Program-made: the position numbers and the translations under genes
NCBI RefSeq assembly: GCF_013205055.1
Contig: NZ_JABMLF010000001.1
Location: 1 to 64,000 of the forward strand
Direction of reading: 5' to 3'
Origin: Rathayibacter sp. VKM Ac-2856
Lineage (GTDB): Bacteria > Actinomycetota > Actinomycetes > Actinomycetales > Microbacteriaceae
Length of the DNA stretch: 64,000 bases
In this document: positions 24,954-34,359 of the stretch, piece after piece
How the letters are laid out: every line of letters begins with the position of its first letter
Position numbering within the stretch: the stretch's first letter is position 1
Notes under the pieces: model-generated
What the model saw: only the letters and a program-made list of their open reading frames with translations
Told to the model about the DNA's origin: nothing
Database searches by the model: none

Positions 24954-27145
24954 GTGAGTGACCGACCGGCACTGGCGGACGACGCCTCTGCGCCGACCGC
25001 CTTCGAGGCCGCGACGACGCGCGTCGTCGCCGGCGCTTCGCTCTACGACGCGACCGAGGCCTTGGTCGACGAGCTCTCCGACGAGGAGATGCTCGGCCTG
25101 CTGGACGGCGACAGCGAATTCTGGTCGGGCATGAGCGAGATGGGTCGGCAGTACAACGCCCATCCGGTCGTGATGGGTGAGGTCGCGCGCCTGGGCATCC
25201 CCGGGCTGCGCTTCAGCGACGGACCGCGCGGCGTCGTGATGGGCGAGTCGACCGCTTTCCCGGTGTCCATGGCTCGCGGCGCGACGTGGAACCTCGCCCT
25301 CGAGGAGGAGGTCGGCCGGGCGATCGGTGCTGAGATGCGGGCGCAGGGCGGCAACTTCTTCGGCGGAGTCTGCATCAATCTGCCGCGACATCCTGCATGG
25401 GGTCGGTCGCAGGAGACCTACGGCGAGGACCCCGTCCTCCTCGGCGAGTTCGGCGCCGCCCTCGTACGCGGGGTGCAGCGCCACGGAATGGCGGTCGCCA
25501 AGCACTACGCCCTCAACTCCATGGAGAACGCCCGGTTCACAGTCGATGTGACAGCCGATGACGCCGCGCTGCACGAGGTCTACCTGCCGCACTTCAAGCG
25601 TGTCGTCGAGGAGGGGGTCGCCGGGATCATGACCTCCTACAACAGCGTGAACGGCGAATGGGCCGGCCAGAACGAGGCACTCCTCGAGGGCGTGCTGCGC
25701 GAGCAGTGGGGCTTCGAGGGCATCACCCTCTCCGACTTCATCTTCGGGCTCCGCGACCCCGCGATGTCCCTCCGGGCCGGCCTCGACGTCGAAGCGCGTT
25801 CCGGCAGCAAAGGGCCAGAGCACTCCCCGGGGACCTCGAGGCGGGTCGCGCATCGTGGAACGACGTCCGACGAGCGGCACGACGGATCATCGCGACGCAG
25901 CTGCGCTTCGCCGCCTCCGATCTCGACCCGGAACCCGAGCTCTCGGTCGTCTTCTCGCGAGCGCACCGCGCACTGTCCCGCCGCGCCGCCGCCGAGTCGA
26001 TGGTCCTTCTCCAGAACGACGCACTCGACGAGGCCCCTCTCCTGCCGATCGACCGCACAGCGGTCTCGTCGATCGCCGTGATCGGACGACTCGCCGACCT
26101 GGCCAACACGGGCGACAAGGGCTCTTCGAACGTGCACTCGCCACGGGTGATCACGCCACTCGAGGGTGTTCGCCGTGCCTTGCCCACCACGATGGTCCTC
26201 AGCAGCGTCGACGACGATCCTGTCGCCGCCGCGCACATCGCCGCCGATGCGGACGTCGCCGTCGTGGTAGTCGGCTACACGGCTGCCGACGAGGGCGAGT
26301 ACCTCGGCGACACCATGCTCTCTGCTCCAGGCCTCCTCGAGGTCTTCCCCCCGCTGCCACCCGGGGTCACGATGCCGACCGGCGACGACCGCAACGAGAA
26401 CCTCATGGGCTCGGCGGCCGGAGGTGACCGGGCGTCGCTCAGGATCCGCCCCATCGACGTGGAGATCATCCGAGCGACCGCCGCGGCGAACCCGCGGACG
26501 GTGGTCGTGATCGTGACCGCCGGCGCCGTGATCATCGAGGAGTGGAAGGACCTCGTCCCCACGATCCTCATCAGCTGGTACGCGGGCAGCGAAGGTGGGG
26601 ATGCACTCGCTGACGTGATGCTCGGCGAAGTGGACGCCTCCGGTCGGCTTCCCTACTCGATACCGCGGAACGAGTCGCATCTGCCCTTCTTCGACGTGGC
26701 CGCCACGTCTATCGTGTACGACCGCTGGCACGGTCAGCGACTCCTCGATCGCGATGGCGTCGAAGCCGCGTACCCCTTGGGATTCGGCCTCTCCTACACA
26801 CGATTCGCCATCCGGGACCTCGAGGTGGGACCTGTCGATCAGGAGTCGGGCTCGTTTCAAGCGACGGTCGATGTCATCAACATCGGCGACCGGGCGGGGC
26901 GGCACGTGGTGCAGCTCTACGGAGTGGTCGACGCCGACGACTTCCCCGAGCGCGTACTCCTCGGATTCGACCCCATCGCCGTCGGTGCGGGCGAGACGCA
27001 ACGCGTCCGCATCACCGGATCGGTCGCGCCGCTGCGCCGGTGGACGTCGACCGGATGGAGTCTCGCGGCATCCCGAGTGCTCGTCGAGGCCGCAGCGTTC
27101 TCGGGCGATCCCGCCGCAGCGACCGTCCCGCTCGACCTCGCTTGA
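24954..27145 (+). pseudogene. Glycoside hydrolase family 3 beta-glucosidase, frameshifted
   Basis: The gene starts at GTG 24954 after GAGGAGG. Residues 1-280 are a GH3 N-terminal barrel: LGIPGLRFSDGPRGVVMG, KHYALNSMEN, and Asp261 in GITLSDFIFG as nucleophile. The frame then runs into unrelated sequence after GLDVE. The continuation (FRQQRARALPGDLEAGRASW, then ESMVLLQND, YAGSEGGDALADVMLGEV and the FnIII-like PLGFGLSYTRF) is in another frame from about 25799 to 27145. One missing base within 25794-25798 (GCGCG) explains this. All downstream motifs are intact and the genes on both sides are whole, so the change is recent or a sequencing error. If real, the operon lacks a functional GH3 enzyme. 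Confidence 0.85.
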
Positions 27146-27195
27146 ACCACCACACCACGACCACTGATCACTGAACCAACGACGAAGGAGTCATC

Positions 27196-28554
27196 ATGAA
27201 CGACCAGGACGCCCAGCACCCCCTCCCGAGCGGAGGAGCCTTCCCGATCCCGGGGGCCCTCGCCCCGGAGGACGCTGCCCAGCAGAAGGCCGCGGCCGAC
27301 CTCGGAAGCACCCCCGAGCCGCCGAAGGTCAGTGCGGGGTGGATCACCCTTCTCGCGCTCGGTCTCTTCGGCGCTTACCTCGCGTTCGTCACCCCGATCG
27401 CGATCTCGCTCGCCATCCAGGTGCAGGCACTCGCTCCCGGGAACGAGGAATACCTCGGCATCCTCCTCGGAGTCGGCTCGCTCGCCGCACTGCTCGTCGG
27501 GCCCCTCGGCGGTCAGCTCAGCGATAGAACGCGAACTCGCCTTGGACGCAGGAGGCCGTGGATCCTGATCGGCACGCTCGTCGGCCTCGTCGGCCTGACC
27601 TTGATGGCAGCAGCGCCGAACGTGCTGGTGCTCGGCATCGGCTGGGTCATCGCGCAGATCGGCTGGAGCCAGACGGTCAACAACTTCACCACGCTCCAGG
27701 CCGACAAGCTCCCCGAGAGCCAGCGCGGCAAGGTCGGAGCGATCACCGGCTTCGCGACGATGGTCGCACCGGTCTTCGGCGCCGTCATCGGAGGAACGCT
27801 CGCGAGCCAGCCGTTCCTGCTCTTCCTGGTACCCGGCGCGATCGCCCTGGTCCTCGTCCTGGTCTTCGTCGCTTTCATGAAGGAGGACGACAGCCGGAAC
27901 GCCCCGACCGAGCAGACGCTCACCGCCGGGATCGTGCTCTCGAAGTACGTTTTCAACCCGCGCAAGTACCCGGACTTCTCCTGGAACTGGCTCGGCCGCT
28001 TCTTCTTCTTCTTCGGTCTCACGCTGAACACCTCCTACACCGCGTTCTTCTTCTCCTCGAGACTCGACATCCCCGTCGACGAGATCGGAGGCACCGTCGC
28101 CACCGTCGGACTGCTCGGCATCGTCGGCACCATCATCGGCGTCTTCGCGGGCGGCTTCCTCAGCGACAAGCTGCGCCGGCGCAAGGCCTTCGTCCTCGGC
28201 TCCGGCATCCTCTTCGCCGCCGGTTCCCTGGTGATGCTCCTCGCCAACGATCTGCCGCTCCTCATCGTGGGCGCGTTCATGGGCAACCTCGCGATCGGTG
28301 TCTTCTCGGCCGTCGACCAGGCGCTGTTCCTCGATGTGCTTCCCGAGCGCGCGACGGAGGCGGGCCGCTTCGTCAACCTCACGCAGTTCGCGACCACCAT
28401 TCCGCAGGCGCTCGCTCCGCTGCTGGCTTCGGTGATTCTCGCGATCGGCGCGGGTTCGGACGGCGCTCGCGACTACTCGATGCTCTACATCCTCGCGGCG
28501 GTGTTCACGCTCCTCGGCGGGCTCGTGGTCCTTCGCGTCCGCTCGGTCCGCTGA
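27196..28554 (+). CDS. MFS sugar/glycoside transporter
   Basis: A 452-residue transporter with 12 membrane segments after a polar, Pro-rich N-terminus of about 45 residues. The A-motif GGQLSDRTRTRLGRRRP is in the loop after TM2, and SDKLRRRKAFVLG marks the symmetrical loop in the second half. Its place inside the GH2-GH78 operon implies uptake of glycosides that the cytoplasmic GH2, GH1 and GH78 enzymes then cleave. It is paralogous to the MFS protein at 7956. The start at 27196 has AAGGAG upstream. Confidence 0.88.
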   Translation: MNDQDAQHPLPSGGAFPIPGALAPEDAAQQKAAADLGSTPEPPKVSAGWITLLALGLFGAYLAFVTPIAISLAIQVQALAPGNEEYLGILLGVGSLAALLVGPLGGQLSDRTRTRLGRRRPWILIGTLVGLVGLTLMAAAPNVLVLGIGWVIAQIGWSQTVNNFTTLQADKLPESQRGKVGAITGFATMVAPVFGAVIGGTLASQPFLLFLVPGAIALVLVLVFVAFMKEDDSRNAPTEQTLTAGIVLSKYVFNPRKYPDFSWNWLGRFFFFFGLTLNTSYTAFFFSSRLDIPVDEIGGTVATVGLLGIVGTIIGVFAGGFLSDKLRRRKAFVLGSGILFAAGSLVMLLANDLPLLIVGAFMGNLAIGVFSAVDQALFLDVLPERATEAGRFVNLTQFATTIPQALAPLLASVILAIGAGSDGARDYSMLYILAAVFTLLGGLVVLRVRSVR

Positions 28555-28593
28555 GCCGTACTCACTCGAATCCGATCTCGAAGGAAGCGCGAA

Positions 28594-29790
28594 ATGACAG
28601 CACTCCGTCCCGACTTCCTCTGGGGCGCCTCCACCGCCCCGCACCAGACCGAGGGAGGCAATGTGAACAGCGACTGGTGGGTGTACGAGCAGCGTTCCCC
28701 GCACTTCGCCGCGAGTGGGGACGGGGTCGACTCGTACCACCGCTACGAGGAGGACATGCGCCTGCTCGCCGACGCAGGGCTCACCGCCTACCGCTTCGGC
28801 GTGGAGTGGTCGCGGATCGAGCCGCTGCCCGGGCAGTTCTCGCGAGCCGAGCTCGCGCACTACCGGCGGATGATCGACACCGCTCTGGGTCTCGGGCTCA
28901 CGCCGGTCGTCACCCTGCACCACTTCACGAGCCCGCGCTGGTTCGTCGAGGAGGGAGGCTGGCTGGGTGAGACCGCGATCGAACGCTTCAGCGCGTACGT
29001 GCGCGAGGTGTGCGGGATCCTCGACAGCGTCGAGTGGGTCTGCACGATCAACGAGCCCAACATGTTCTCGTTCATGATCCTGATGAGCCGGATGATCAAT
29101 TCCGATGCGGTGCCACCGATGGAGACGCCCACGATTCAGCCGGAGGGCGGCTTCACGCTGCCGTCTCCGTCTCCGGAGACGACAGGCCGACTGATCGAGG
29201 CGCATCACGCCGCCCGGGAGATCGTCCGCGAGCTGACTGACGCGAAGGTCGGCTGGACCGTCGCGAACCTCGCGCTCCACCCGATCGCCGGCGGTGAGTC
29301 GAGGCACGCCGAGGAGCAGCTCATCCGCGAGGACGTGTTCCTCGAGGCGGCCCGCGGCGACGACTTCCTCGGTGTGCAGGCCTACTCGACCCAGGGCATC
29401 GACGCGAACGGCCTCGTGCCCAACCCGCCGAGCCCCGAGAACACCATGGTCGGCACTCCGTACCGCCCGGACGCGCTCGGCATCGCCCTTCGGCACGCCT
29501 GGGAGGTGAGTGGAGGCGTCCCGCTCCTCGTCACCGAGAACGGCATCGCGACGCCCGACGACGCCCGACGAATCGCCTACACGGAGGAGGCTCTCCGGCA
29601 CCTCGTCGAAGCCGTCGACGACGGCATCGACGTTCGCGGCTATCTGCACTGGAGCCTGCTCGACAACTTCGAGTGGGGGCATTGGGAGCCGACCTTCGGC
29701 CTGATCTCAGTCGATCGCACGACCTTCGAGCGGCACCCCAAGCCGAGCCTCGCCTGGCTCGGCCGGACCGCAATCTCGCTCGGCTCCTGA
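28594..29790 (+). CDS. Glycoside hydrolase family 1 beta-glucosidase
   Basis: A 398-residue GH1 enzyme. It begins with FLWGASTAPHQTEGG, the acid/base is Glu154 in TINEPN, and the nucleophile Glu315 is in VTENGI; GYLHWSLLDNFEWGHW and the late GL...VD complete the family pattern. AAGGAAG lies before the ATG. There is no signal peptide. It probably hydrolyses beta-glucosides (or other beta-glycosides) imported by the adjacent MFS protein, perhaps after the GH78 enzyme has removed a terminal rhamnose from a disaccharide such as rutinose. Being slightly short for GH1, it lacks some loop insertions. Confidence 0.93.
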   Translation: MTALRPDFLWGASTAPHQTEGGNVNSDWWVYEQRSPHFAASGDGVDSYHRYEEDMRLLADAGLTAYRFGVEWSRIEPLPGQFSRAELAHYRRMIDTALGLGLTPVVTLHHFTSPRWFVEEGGWLGETAIERFSAYVREVCGILDSVEWVCTINEPNMFSFMILMSRMINSDAVPPMETPTIQPEGGFTLPSPSPETTGRLIEAHHAAREIVRELTDAKVGWTVANLALHPIAGGESRHAEEQLIREDVFLEAARGDDFLGVQAYSTQGIDANGLVPNPPSPENTMVGTPYRPDALGIALRHAWEVSGGVPLLVTENGIATPDDARRIAYTEEALRHLVEAVDDGIDVRGYLHWSLLDNFEWGHWEPTFGLISVDRTTFERHPKPSLAWLGRTAISLGS

Positions 29791-29839
29791 GCCATCGCGA
29801 GTCCGACATCCTCCGACCTCGACAGTGGAAGAGCACAGC

Positions 29840-30853
29840 ATGAACGACCACAGGACCGCCCTGACCGCCAACAGCACCATCGGGGCATGGCTCGATCACC
29901 CCGCGGGTGCCGCGATCGTCCGCGGCATCGCGGAACAAGCGGGTATGGACGATCACGCGCTCAGGGTGCTCCGCAAGGTGACCCTCGGTCGCCTGATCGC
30001 CTCGTCGCCGAACGCGCCGGCCGGACTCGCCGACTCGCTCGTCGCGAAGGTCAACGGCGGGCACATGCCCTCCGACGAGGAGGCGGTGGGTCTCGCCTGG
30101 GTGGAGAAGATCACTCCCGGGCGCTTCGAGGGCGCGACCGTCATCGTGACTGGCGCGGCCTCCGGTATCGGTCGCGCCGTCGCCTCGAGAGTGGCCCGTG
30201 AAGGCGGACGGGTCATCGCCGTCGACATCTCAGCCGACCGACTGGCCGGACTCACTGTGGAGGTCGCCGGTCACGACGTCGTCCCGGTTGCCGGCGACAT
30301 CACGTCGGAGGAGGGGGTCGCCGCGATCATCGCTGCAGCCGGCGGGCGCGTGGACGCGCTCGCCAACGTCGCCGGGCTGAGTGACGACTTCGCCCCGCTG
30401 CACGAGGTGAGCGACGCCGTGCTCGAGCGGGTCTTCGCTGTCAACGTGTTCGGTGTCATCAGGCTCACACGCGCAGTACTGCCGCTGATGATGGCGGCCG
30501 GCCGCGGGTCCATCGTGAACATCGCCTCGGAGGCGGCGCTTCGCGGCTCCTCGTCCGGGGTCGTCTACACCGCGTCCAAGAACGCTGTCGTCGGCATCAC
30601 GAAGAGCACCGCCTTCATGTACGAGCCTCATGGGATCCGCACGAACAGTGTCGCTCCCGGCGGCACGCTCACCGGAATGCGGCCGGTGAACACGAGCACG
30701 TTCGGCCAGCAGCGGATCGACAGCCAGCGGGCCGACGTGCCCATCTCGGTCCCGGAGGCACTGGCGGCGTCGATCACGTTCCTGCTGAGCGACGACAGCG
30801 TCAACATCAACGGTGCGATCCTGCCGTCCGATGGCGGTGAGTCCGTGTACTAG
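29840..30853 (+). CDS. SDR oxidoreductase with N-terminal helical extension
   Basis: A 337-residue protein. The SDR domain begins near residue 95 (VIVTGAASGIGRAVASRV), with ANVAGLSD, and the catalytic Tyr243 and Lys247 in YTASKNA. Residues 12-74 are an extra helical domain (STIGAWLDHPAGAAIVRGIA, then VTLGRLIASSP) of the kind seen at the C-terminus of some actinobacterial glycosidases; a related copy ends the GH78 protein encoded next. ATG 29840 follows GGAAGAG. It lies between GH1 and GH78 in the operon, so it probably oxidises a released sugar such as rhamnose or an aglycone alcohol. Substrate unknown. Confidence 0.85.
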   Translation: MNDHRTALTANSTIGAWLDHPAGAAIVRGIAEQAGMDDHALRVLRKVTLGRLIASSPNAPAGLADSLVAKVNGGHMPSDEEAVGLAWVEKITPGRFEGATVIVTGAASGIGRAVASRVAREGGRVIAVDISADRLAGLTVEVAGHDVVPVAGDITSEEGVAAIIAAAGGRVDALANVAGLSDDFAPLHEVSDAVLERVFAVNVFGVIRLTRAVLPLMMAAGRGSIVNIASEAALRGSSSGVVYTASKNAVVGITKSTAFMYEPHGIRTNSVAPGGTLTGMRPVNTSTFGQQRIDSQRADVPISVPEALAASITFLLSDDSVNINGAILPSDGGESVY

Positions 30854-30863
30854 GCGCGTCGCG
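30853..30863 (+). other. Short hairpin between SDR and GH78
   Basis: GGCGCGTCGCGCC-like symmetry sits directly after the SDR stop. It is too short to be a convincing terminator and probably only a local RNA structure in the operon mRNA. Confidence 0.2.
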
Positions 30864-30926
30864 CCTCACGCCTCCCTCGCTCTTCACCCGCAGAATCGGC
30901 CGGATCCGGCCGGAAGGACTCATGTA

Positions 30927-33413
30927 ATGACCACACACAGTGAACCCGCAGCCTTCGTAGGAGCCGACCGCCCGTCAGAGGAGGGCGACCCCGCGGTGTA
31001 CTTCCGTCGAGGCTTCACCGTCGGTGACGGGCTCCGCCGAGCCGAGCTCATCGTCACCGCGTTGGGAGTCGTCGAGGCGTACATCAACGGCACTCGTCTC
31101 GGCACCGAGGTGCTCGCTCCCGGCTGGACCTCGTACCGGCACCGCGTGGTGGCCCGTCGCCATGATGTGACCGAACTTCTGGTCACGGGGGAGAACATCC
31201 TCGGCGCGGTCGTCGGCGAAGGCTGGGCCGTCGGCGCGCTGACGTGGGAGAACAATCGGCACAACTATGCCGACCGGCCCGCGCTCTACGCCCGACTCGA
31301 GCTCGTCTACGACGACCGCACCGAGACCGTCGGCACCGACGGCGAGGTGCGCGTCGGCACAGGCGCGGTGCGCTCCTCCGGTATCTACGCCGGCGAGAGC
31401 TACGACGCGCGCGCTGAGCAGCGCGGCTGGGCCGAAACTGGATTCGACGACTCCTCGTGGTCGGCGGTGACAGAAGTGCCGTGGGACGTCGCGACGGTGA
31501 CCGAGGACGACACTCCGCCGATCCGCCCCATCGAAGAACTCCTCCCGGTCGCGATCACGACGAGTCCTTCAGGCCGCCGCATCGTCGACTTCGGCCAGAA
31601 CATCTCGGGGTGGGTCCGTCTGAGGGTGACCGGGGAACAGGGCACAGTCATCACCCTGCGCCACGCCGAGCTGCTCACTCCTGACGGAGAGCTCGAGATC
31701 GAGACCTTGCGCAGCGCTGCCGCCACCGACAGGTACACCCTCCGAGGCGGCGGACCGGAATCGTGGGAGCCTCGCTTCACCTTCCACGGCTTCCGCTACG
31801 CCGAGGTCGACGGCTGGCCGGGCGAACTCGCGCCCGACGATCTGCGCGCGGTGGTCGTTCACACCGACATGGTCCGCACCGGCTGGTTCGAGACCTCGAA
31901 CCCCCTCGTGACGAAGCTCCATGACAACACGGTGTGGTCGATGCGCGACAACTTCGTCGGCGTGCCCACCGACTGCCCTCAGCGCGATGAGCGTCTCGGC
32001 TGGACCGGCGACCTCAATGCCTTCGCCCCGACCGCGACCTACCTCTACGACGTGCGGGGCGTGCTCGGCTCCTGGCTGCAGGACCTCGCGGTCGAGCAGG
32101 CCGACACCGGAACCGTTCCGTGGACGGTTCCGGACGTGCTGCCGACCGGTTCGTCGGCGACCGCGCTGTGGAGCGATGTCGCGGTGAGCCTGCCGTGGGA
32201 GCTCTATCAGGAGTACGGGGACCTCGCGATCCTCCGCTCCGCCTATCCCTCGATGACTGCGTTCGTCCGCGAGGTCGAGGCCGCCCTCGACGAGAACGAC
32301 CTCTGGGGGAGCGGCTTCCAGTTCGGCGACTGGCTCGACCCGGACGCTCCGGCCGACAACCCCGCAGGAGGAAAGACCGACCGCTATCTCGTCGCCTGCG
32401 CCTACCTCTGCAGAACGACCCGCCAGATGGCCGAGAGCGCCAGGCTCCTCGGCGAGGGCGCCGATGCCGAGCACTTCATCGCGCTCGCGAAGCGCGTTCG
32501 CGCGGCGTTCCGGCGGGAGTTCGTCACTGAGACCGGCCGGGTGGTGAGCGAGTCGGCCACCGGCTATGCCCTGCCGATCATGTTCGACCTGCTCGACGCG
32601 GCGCAGAAGCGGAGGGCCGGTGCGAAGCTCGCCGAGATCGTCGCGCAGTCCGGCTTCACCATCTCGACCGGATTCGCCGGCACCCCGCTGATCACCGATG
32701 CGCTCAGCAGCACCGGTCACCTCGACGAGGCGTACGAGCTGCTGCTGCAGACGAAGACTCCCTCATTCCTGTACCCCGTCACCATGGGCGCGACGACCAT
32801 CTGGGAGCGCTGGGACTCCGTCCTCCCCGATGGCACGATCAACGCCACCGGCATGACCTCGCTCAACCACTACGCCCTCGGCGCCGTCGCCGACTGGATG
32901 CACCGCGTCATCGGCGGGCTCACCCGCACCTCCGCAGGCTGGCGCACCATGACGATCGCCCCGCAGCCCGGCGGCGACCTCACCTCCGCCCGCGCCGCGC
33001 ACGACACCGTCCTCGGCCGCGCTGAGTCGCACTGGCGGGCCGAGGGCGGCGAGATGCTGTTCGACGTCGTCGTCCCCGAGGGCGCGACCGCGACGGTCGT
33101 GCCGCCACTGCACCCGGACCGCCTTAGCATCGAGGTCGGCCCCGGCGCCCACTCCTGGCGCTACCCACTGCCCGCCGGCTTCGGCGAGGAGGCGGTGCTC
33201 TCGCTCGAGACGCCGATCAAGGACGTGATGAAGCACGACGCACTCTGGCAGGCCGTCCTCGACGTCATGCGCACGTACTTCCCGGGTGTCCCCGTCGAAG
33301 CAGCCGGCAGCCACATGGGGGATCTGCCGCTCGGCGCGCTCGCATCCAGGCTGCCGCAGAACGGCGAAGCCATGAAGCGCGACCTGCTCGCAATTCTCGA
33401 GGCCGCACGATGA
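30927..33413 (+). CDS. Glycoside hydrolase family 78 alpha-L-rhamnosidase
   Basis: An 828-residue inverting rhamnosidase. Beta-sandwich domains come first (ALGVVEAYINGTRLG, APGWTSYRHRV; then IVDFGQNISGWVRL and FRYAEVDGWPG), then the (alpha/alpha)6 barrel with the proposed general acid Glu355 in CPQRDERLGWTGD and the general base Glu627 in TIWERWDS, then a C-terminal beta domain. The last 68 residues (from ETPIKDVMKHD) are an extra helical domain related to the N-terminus of the preceding SDR. The ATG at 30927 overlaps a start-stop ATGTAA at 30922, with GGAAGG upstream. There is no signal peptide. It closes the LacI-controlled operon and releases L-rhamnose. Confidence 0.93.
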   Translation: MTTHSEPAAFVGADRPSEEGDPAVYFRRGFTVGDGLRRAELIVTALGVVEAYINGTRLGTEVLAPGWTSYRHRVVARRHDVTELLVTGENILGAVVGEGWAVGALTWENNRHNYADRPALYARLELVYDDRTETVGTDGEVRVGTGAVRSSGIYAGESYDARAEQRGWAETGFDDSSWSAVTEVPWDVATVTEDDTPPIRPIEELLPVAITTSPSGRRIVDFGQNISGWVRLRVTGEQGTVITLRHAELLTPDGELEIETLRSAAATDRYTLRGGGPESWEPRFTFHGFRYAEVDGWPGELAPDDLRAVVVHTDMVRTGWFETSNPLVTKLHDNTVWSMRDNFVGVPTDCPQRDERLGWTGDLNAFAPTATYLYDVRGVLGSWLQDLAVEQADTGTVPWTVPDVLPTGSSATALWSDVAVSLPWELYQEYGDLAILRSAYPSMTAFVREVEAALDENDLWGSGFQFGDWLDPDAPADNPAGGKTDRYLVACAYLCRTTRQMAESARLLGEGADAEHFIALAKRVRAAFRREFVTETGRVVSESATGYALPIMFDLLDAAQKRRAGAKLAEIVAQSGFTISTGFAGTPLITDALSSTGHLDEAYELLLQTKTPSFLYPVTMGATTIWERWDSVLPDGTINATGMTSLNHYALGAVADWMHRVIGGLTRTSAGWRTMTIAPQPGGDLTSARAAHDTVLGRAESHWRAEGGEMLFDVVVPEGATATVVPPLHPDRLSIEVGPGAHSWRYPLPAGFGEEAVLSLETPIKDVMKHDALWQAVLDVMRTYFPGVPVEAAGSHMGDLPLGALASRLPQNGEAMKRDLLAILEAAR

Positions 33414-33650
33414 CCGACCGGACGTGACGCGAACAGTGAGCGGAACCAGACCGAAGCTCAGACGAGCGCCGATGAACGAAGAGCGAAAGTCACGTCTCAT
33501 CAGATCGGCGTAGTGGTCTGGATCGTCGACCACACAGGAGAGAAATGCCTTTCTGTGTTTTCGCTACCAGTGTCGTTCGAGAGGAAAGAGGCGTCCTAGC
33601 GTGGAGCTCGTCGACGTGATGTCCACGTCAACACATCGAAGGAGACGACC
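33414..33650. other. Promoter region of the secreted zincin gene
   Basis: A 237-bp gap. It contains AGAAATGCCTTTCTGT at 33541-33556 and TTTTCGC at 33558-33564, which match the operator palindrome seen in the region's LacI-linked promoters, and another GCGAAAGT half-site at 33483-33490. No gene is visible. Confidence 0.5.
33541..33564. promoter_or_regulatory. Candidate LacI operator (weak copy)
   Basis: AGAAATGCCTTTCTGT has the GAAA-N-GC-N-TTTC core of the perfect palindrome at 50056-50071 but lacks the outer GC/GC pairs; TTTTCGC follows immediately. It lies about 90 bp before the zincin start. Confidence 0.4.
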
Positions 33651-34250
33651 ATGCAGAGCCGCACCCGCCACTCCCTCCGCACCCTGCTCGCAGCCGCCGC
33701 GACCGCGGGCCTCGCCCTCAGCGCTGTCGGCACGACCGCCGCGCCGGCTGTCGCCGCCGACGGCGAGATGACCTACACGCTCTACCAGGAGGCGAACCCG
33801 ACGCCGGATCAGGCGGACGCGTACGCCCGGATCACGGCCGCGATGGACGCCGCGGTCGCCCGCTTCAATGCGCAGACCGACATCACGAAGGTGCTGAACG
33901 TCTACTACGAGCCGTCCGTGCCGACCGCTGACGCGGACGGCAACGGCAACGGCACCATCCGCTTCGGCGCCGACCGCCGCTACCAGGTGGAGGGCACGGC
34001 CCTCCACGAGATCTCGCACACGGTGGGAGTCGGAGTGACAGGCGCCTTCTACGACAAGTGCTCGACCGGCGTCTGGTCCGGCCCCCAGGCCACCGCGCTC
34101 GTCAAGTCATGGGACGGCCCCGAGGCCGAACTCCGTTGCGCCGGCATCCACATCTACCCCTACGGGCTGAACTTCGACAACGAGTTCAGCGAGCTGGCCT
34201 TCGAGCGCCACGTGGAGGTCACCGAGGCGATGATCGCCGACGGGATGTAG
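33651..34250 (+). CDS. Small secreted zincin-like putative metallopeptidase
   Basis: A 199-residue protein with a Sec signal peptide (residues 1 to about 36, cleavage after AVA). The mature part is about 160 residues and contains H119-E120-x-x-H123 in ALHEISHTVGVG, the zinc-binding motif of zincins, plus two Cys (in YDKCSTG and LRCAG) that could form a disulfide. AAGGAG precedes the ATG. It is much shorter than usual secreted metallopeptidases and I do not recognise its family. A possible LacI operator links it to the surrounding secreted glycosidases, so a role in processing glycoproteins or binding cell wall is conceivable. Activity is untested. Confidence 0.75.
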   Translation: MQSRTRHSLRTLLAAAATAGLALSAVGTTAAPAVAADGEMTYTLYQEANPTPDQADAYARITAAMDAAVARFNAQTDITKVLNVYYEPSVPTADADGNGNGTIRFGADRRYQVEGTALHEISHTVGVGVTGAFYDKCSTGVWSGPQATALVKSWDGPEAELRCAGIHIYPYGLNFDNEFSELAFERHVEVTEAMIADGM

Positions 34251-34258
34251 ATCACCGG

Positions 34259-34288
34259 GAGGGGCGTCGACCGCGGTCGGCGCCCCTC
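34259..34288 (+). terminator. Terminator hairpin after the zincin gene
   Basis: GAGGGGCG (34259-34266) pairs with CGCCCCTC (34281-34288), followed by TT, starting 9 bp after the stop codon. The loop also contains a small CCGCGG symmetry. Confidence 0.7.
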
Positions 34289-34359
34289 TTGAGCGTTCGC
34301 CGCCCGAGAAGCGCCCCGTTAGGGTGCGCGCGCCACCCCGTTCCACCCGAGGAGACCCC

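Noticed and set aside
30922-30929. Start-stop ATGTAATG at the GH78 start as a regulatory mini-uORF
   Set aside because: The spacing from GGAAGG allows initiation at either ATG. With no further evidence it may be coincidence.
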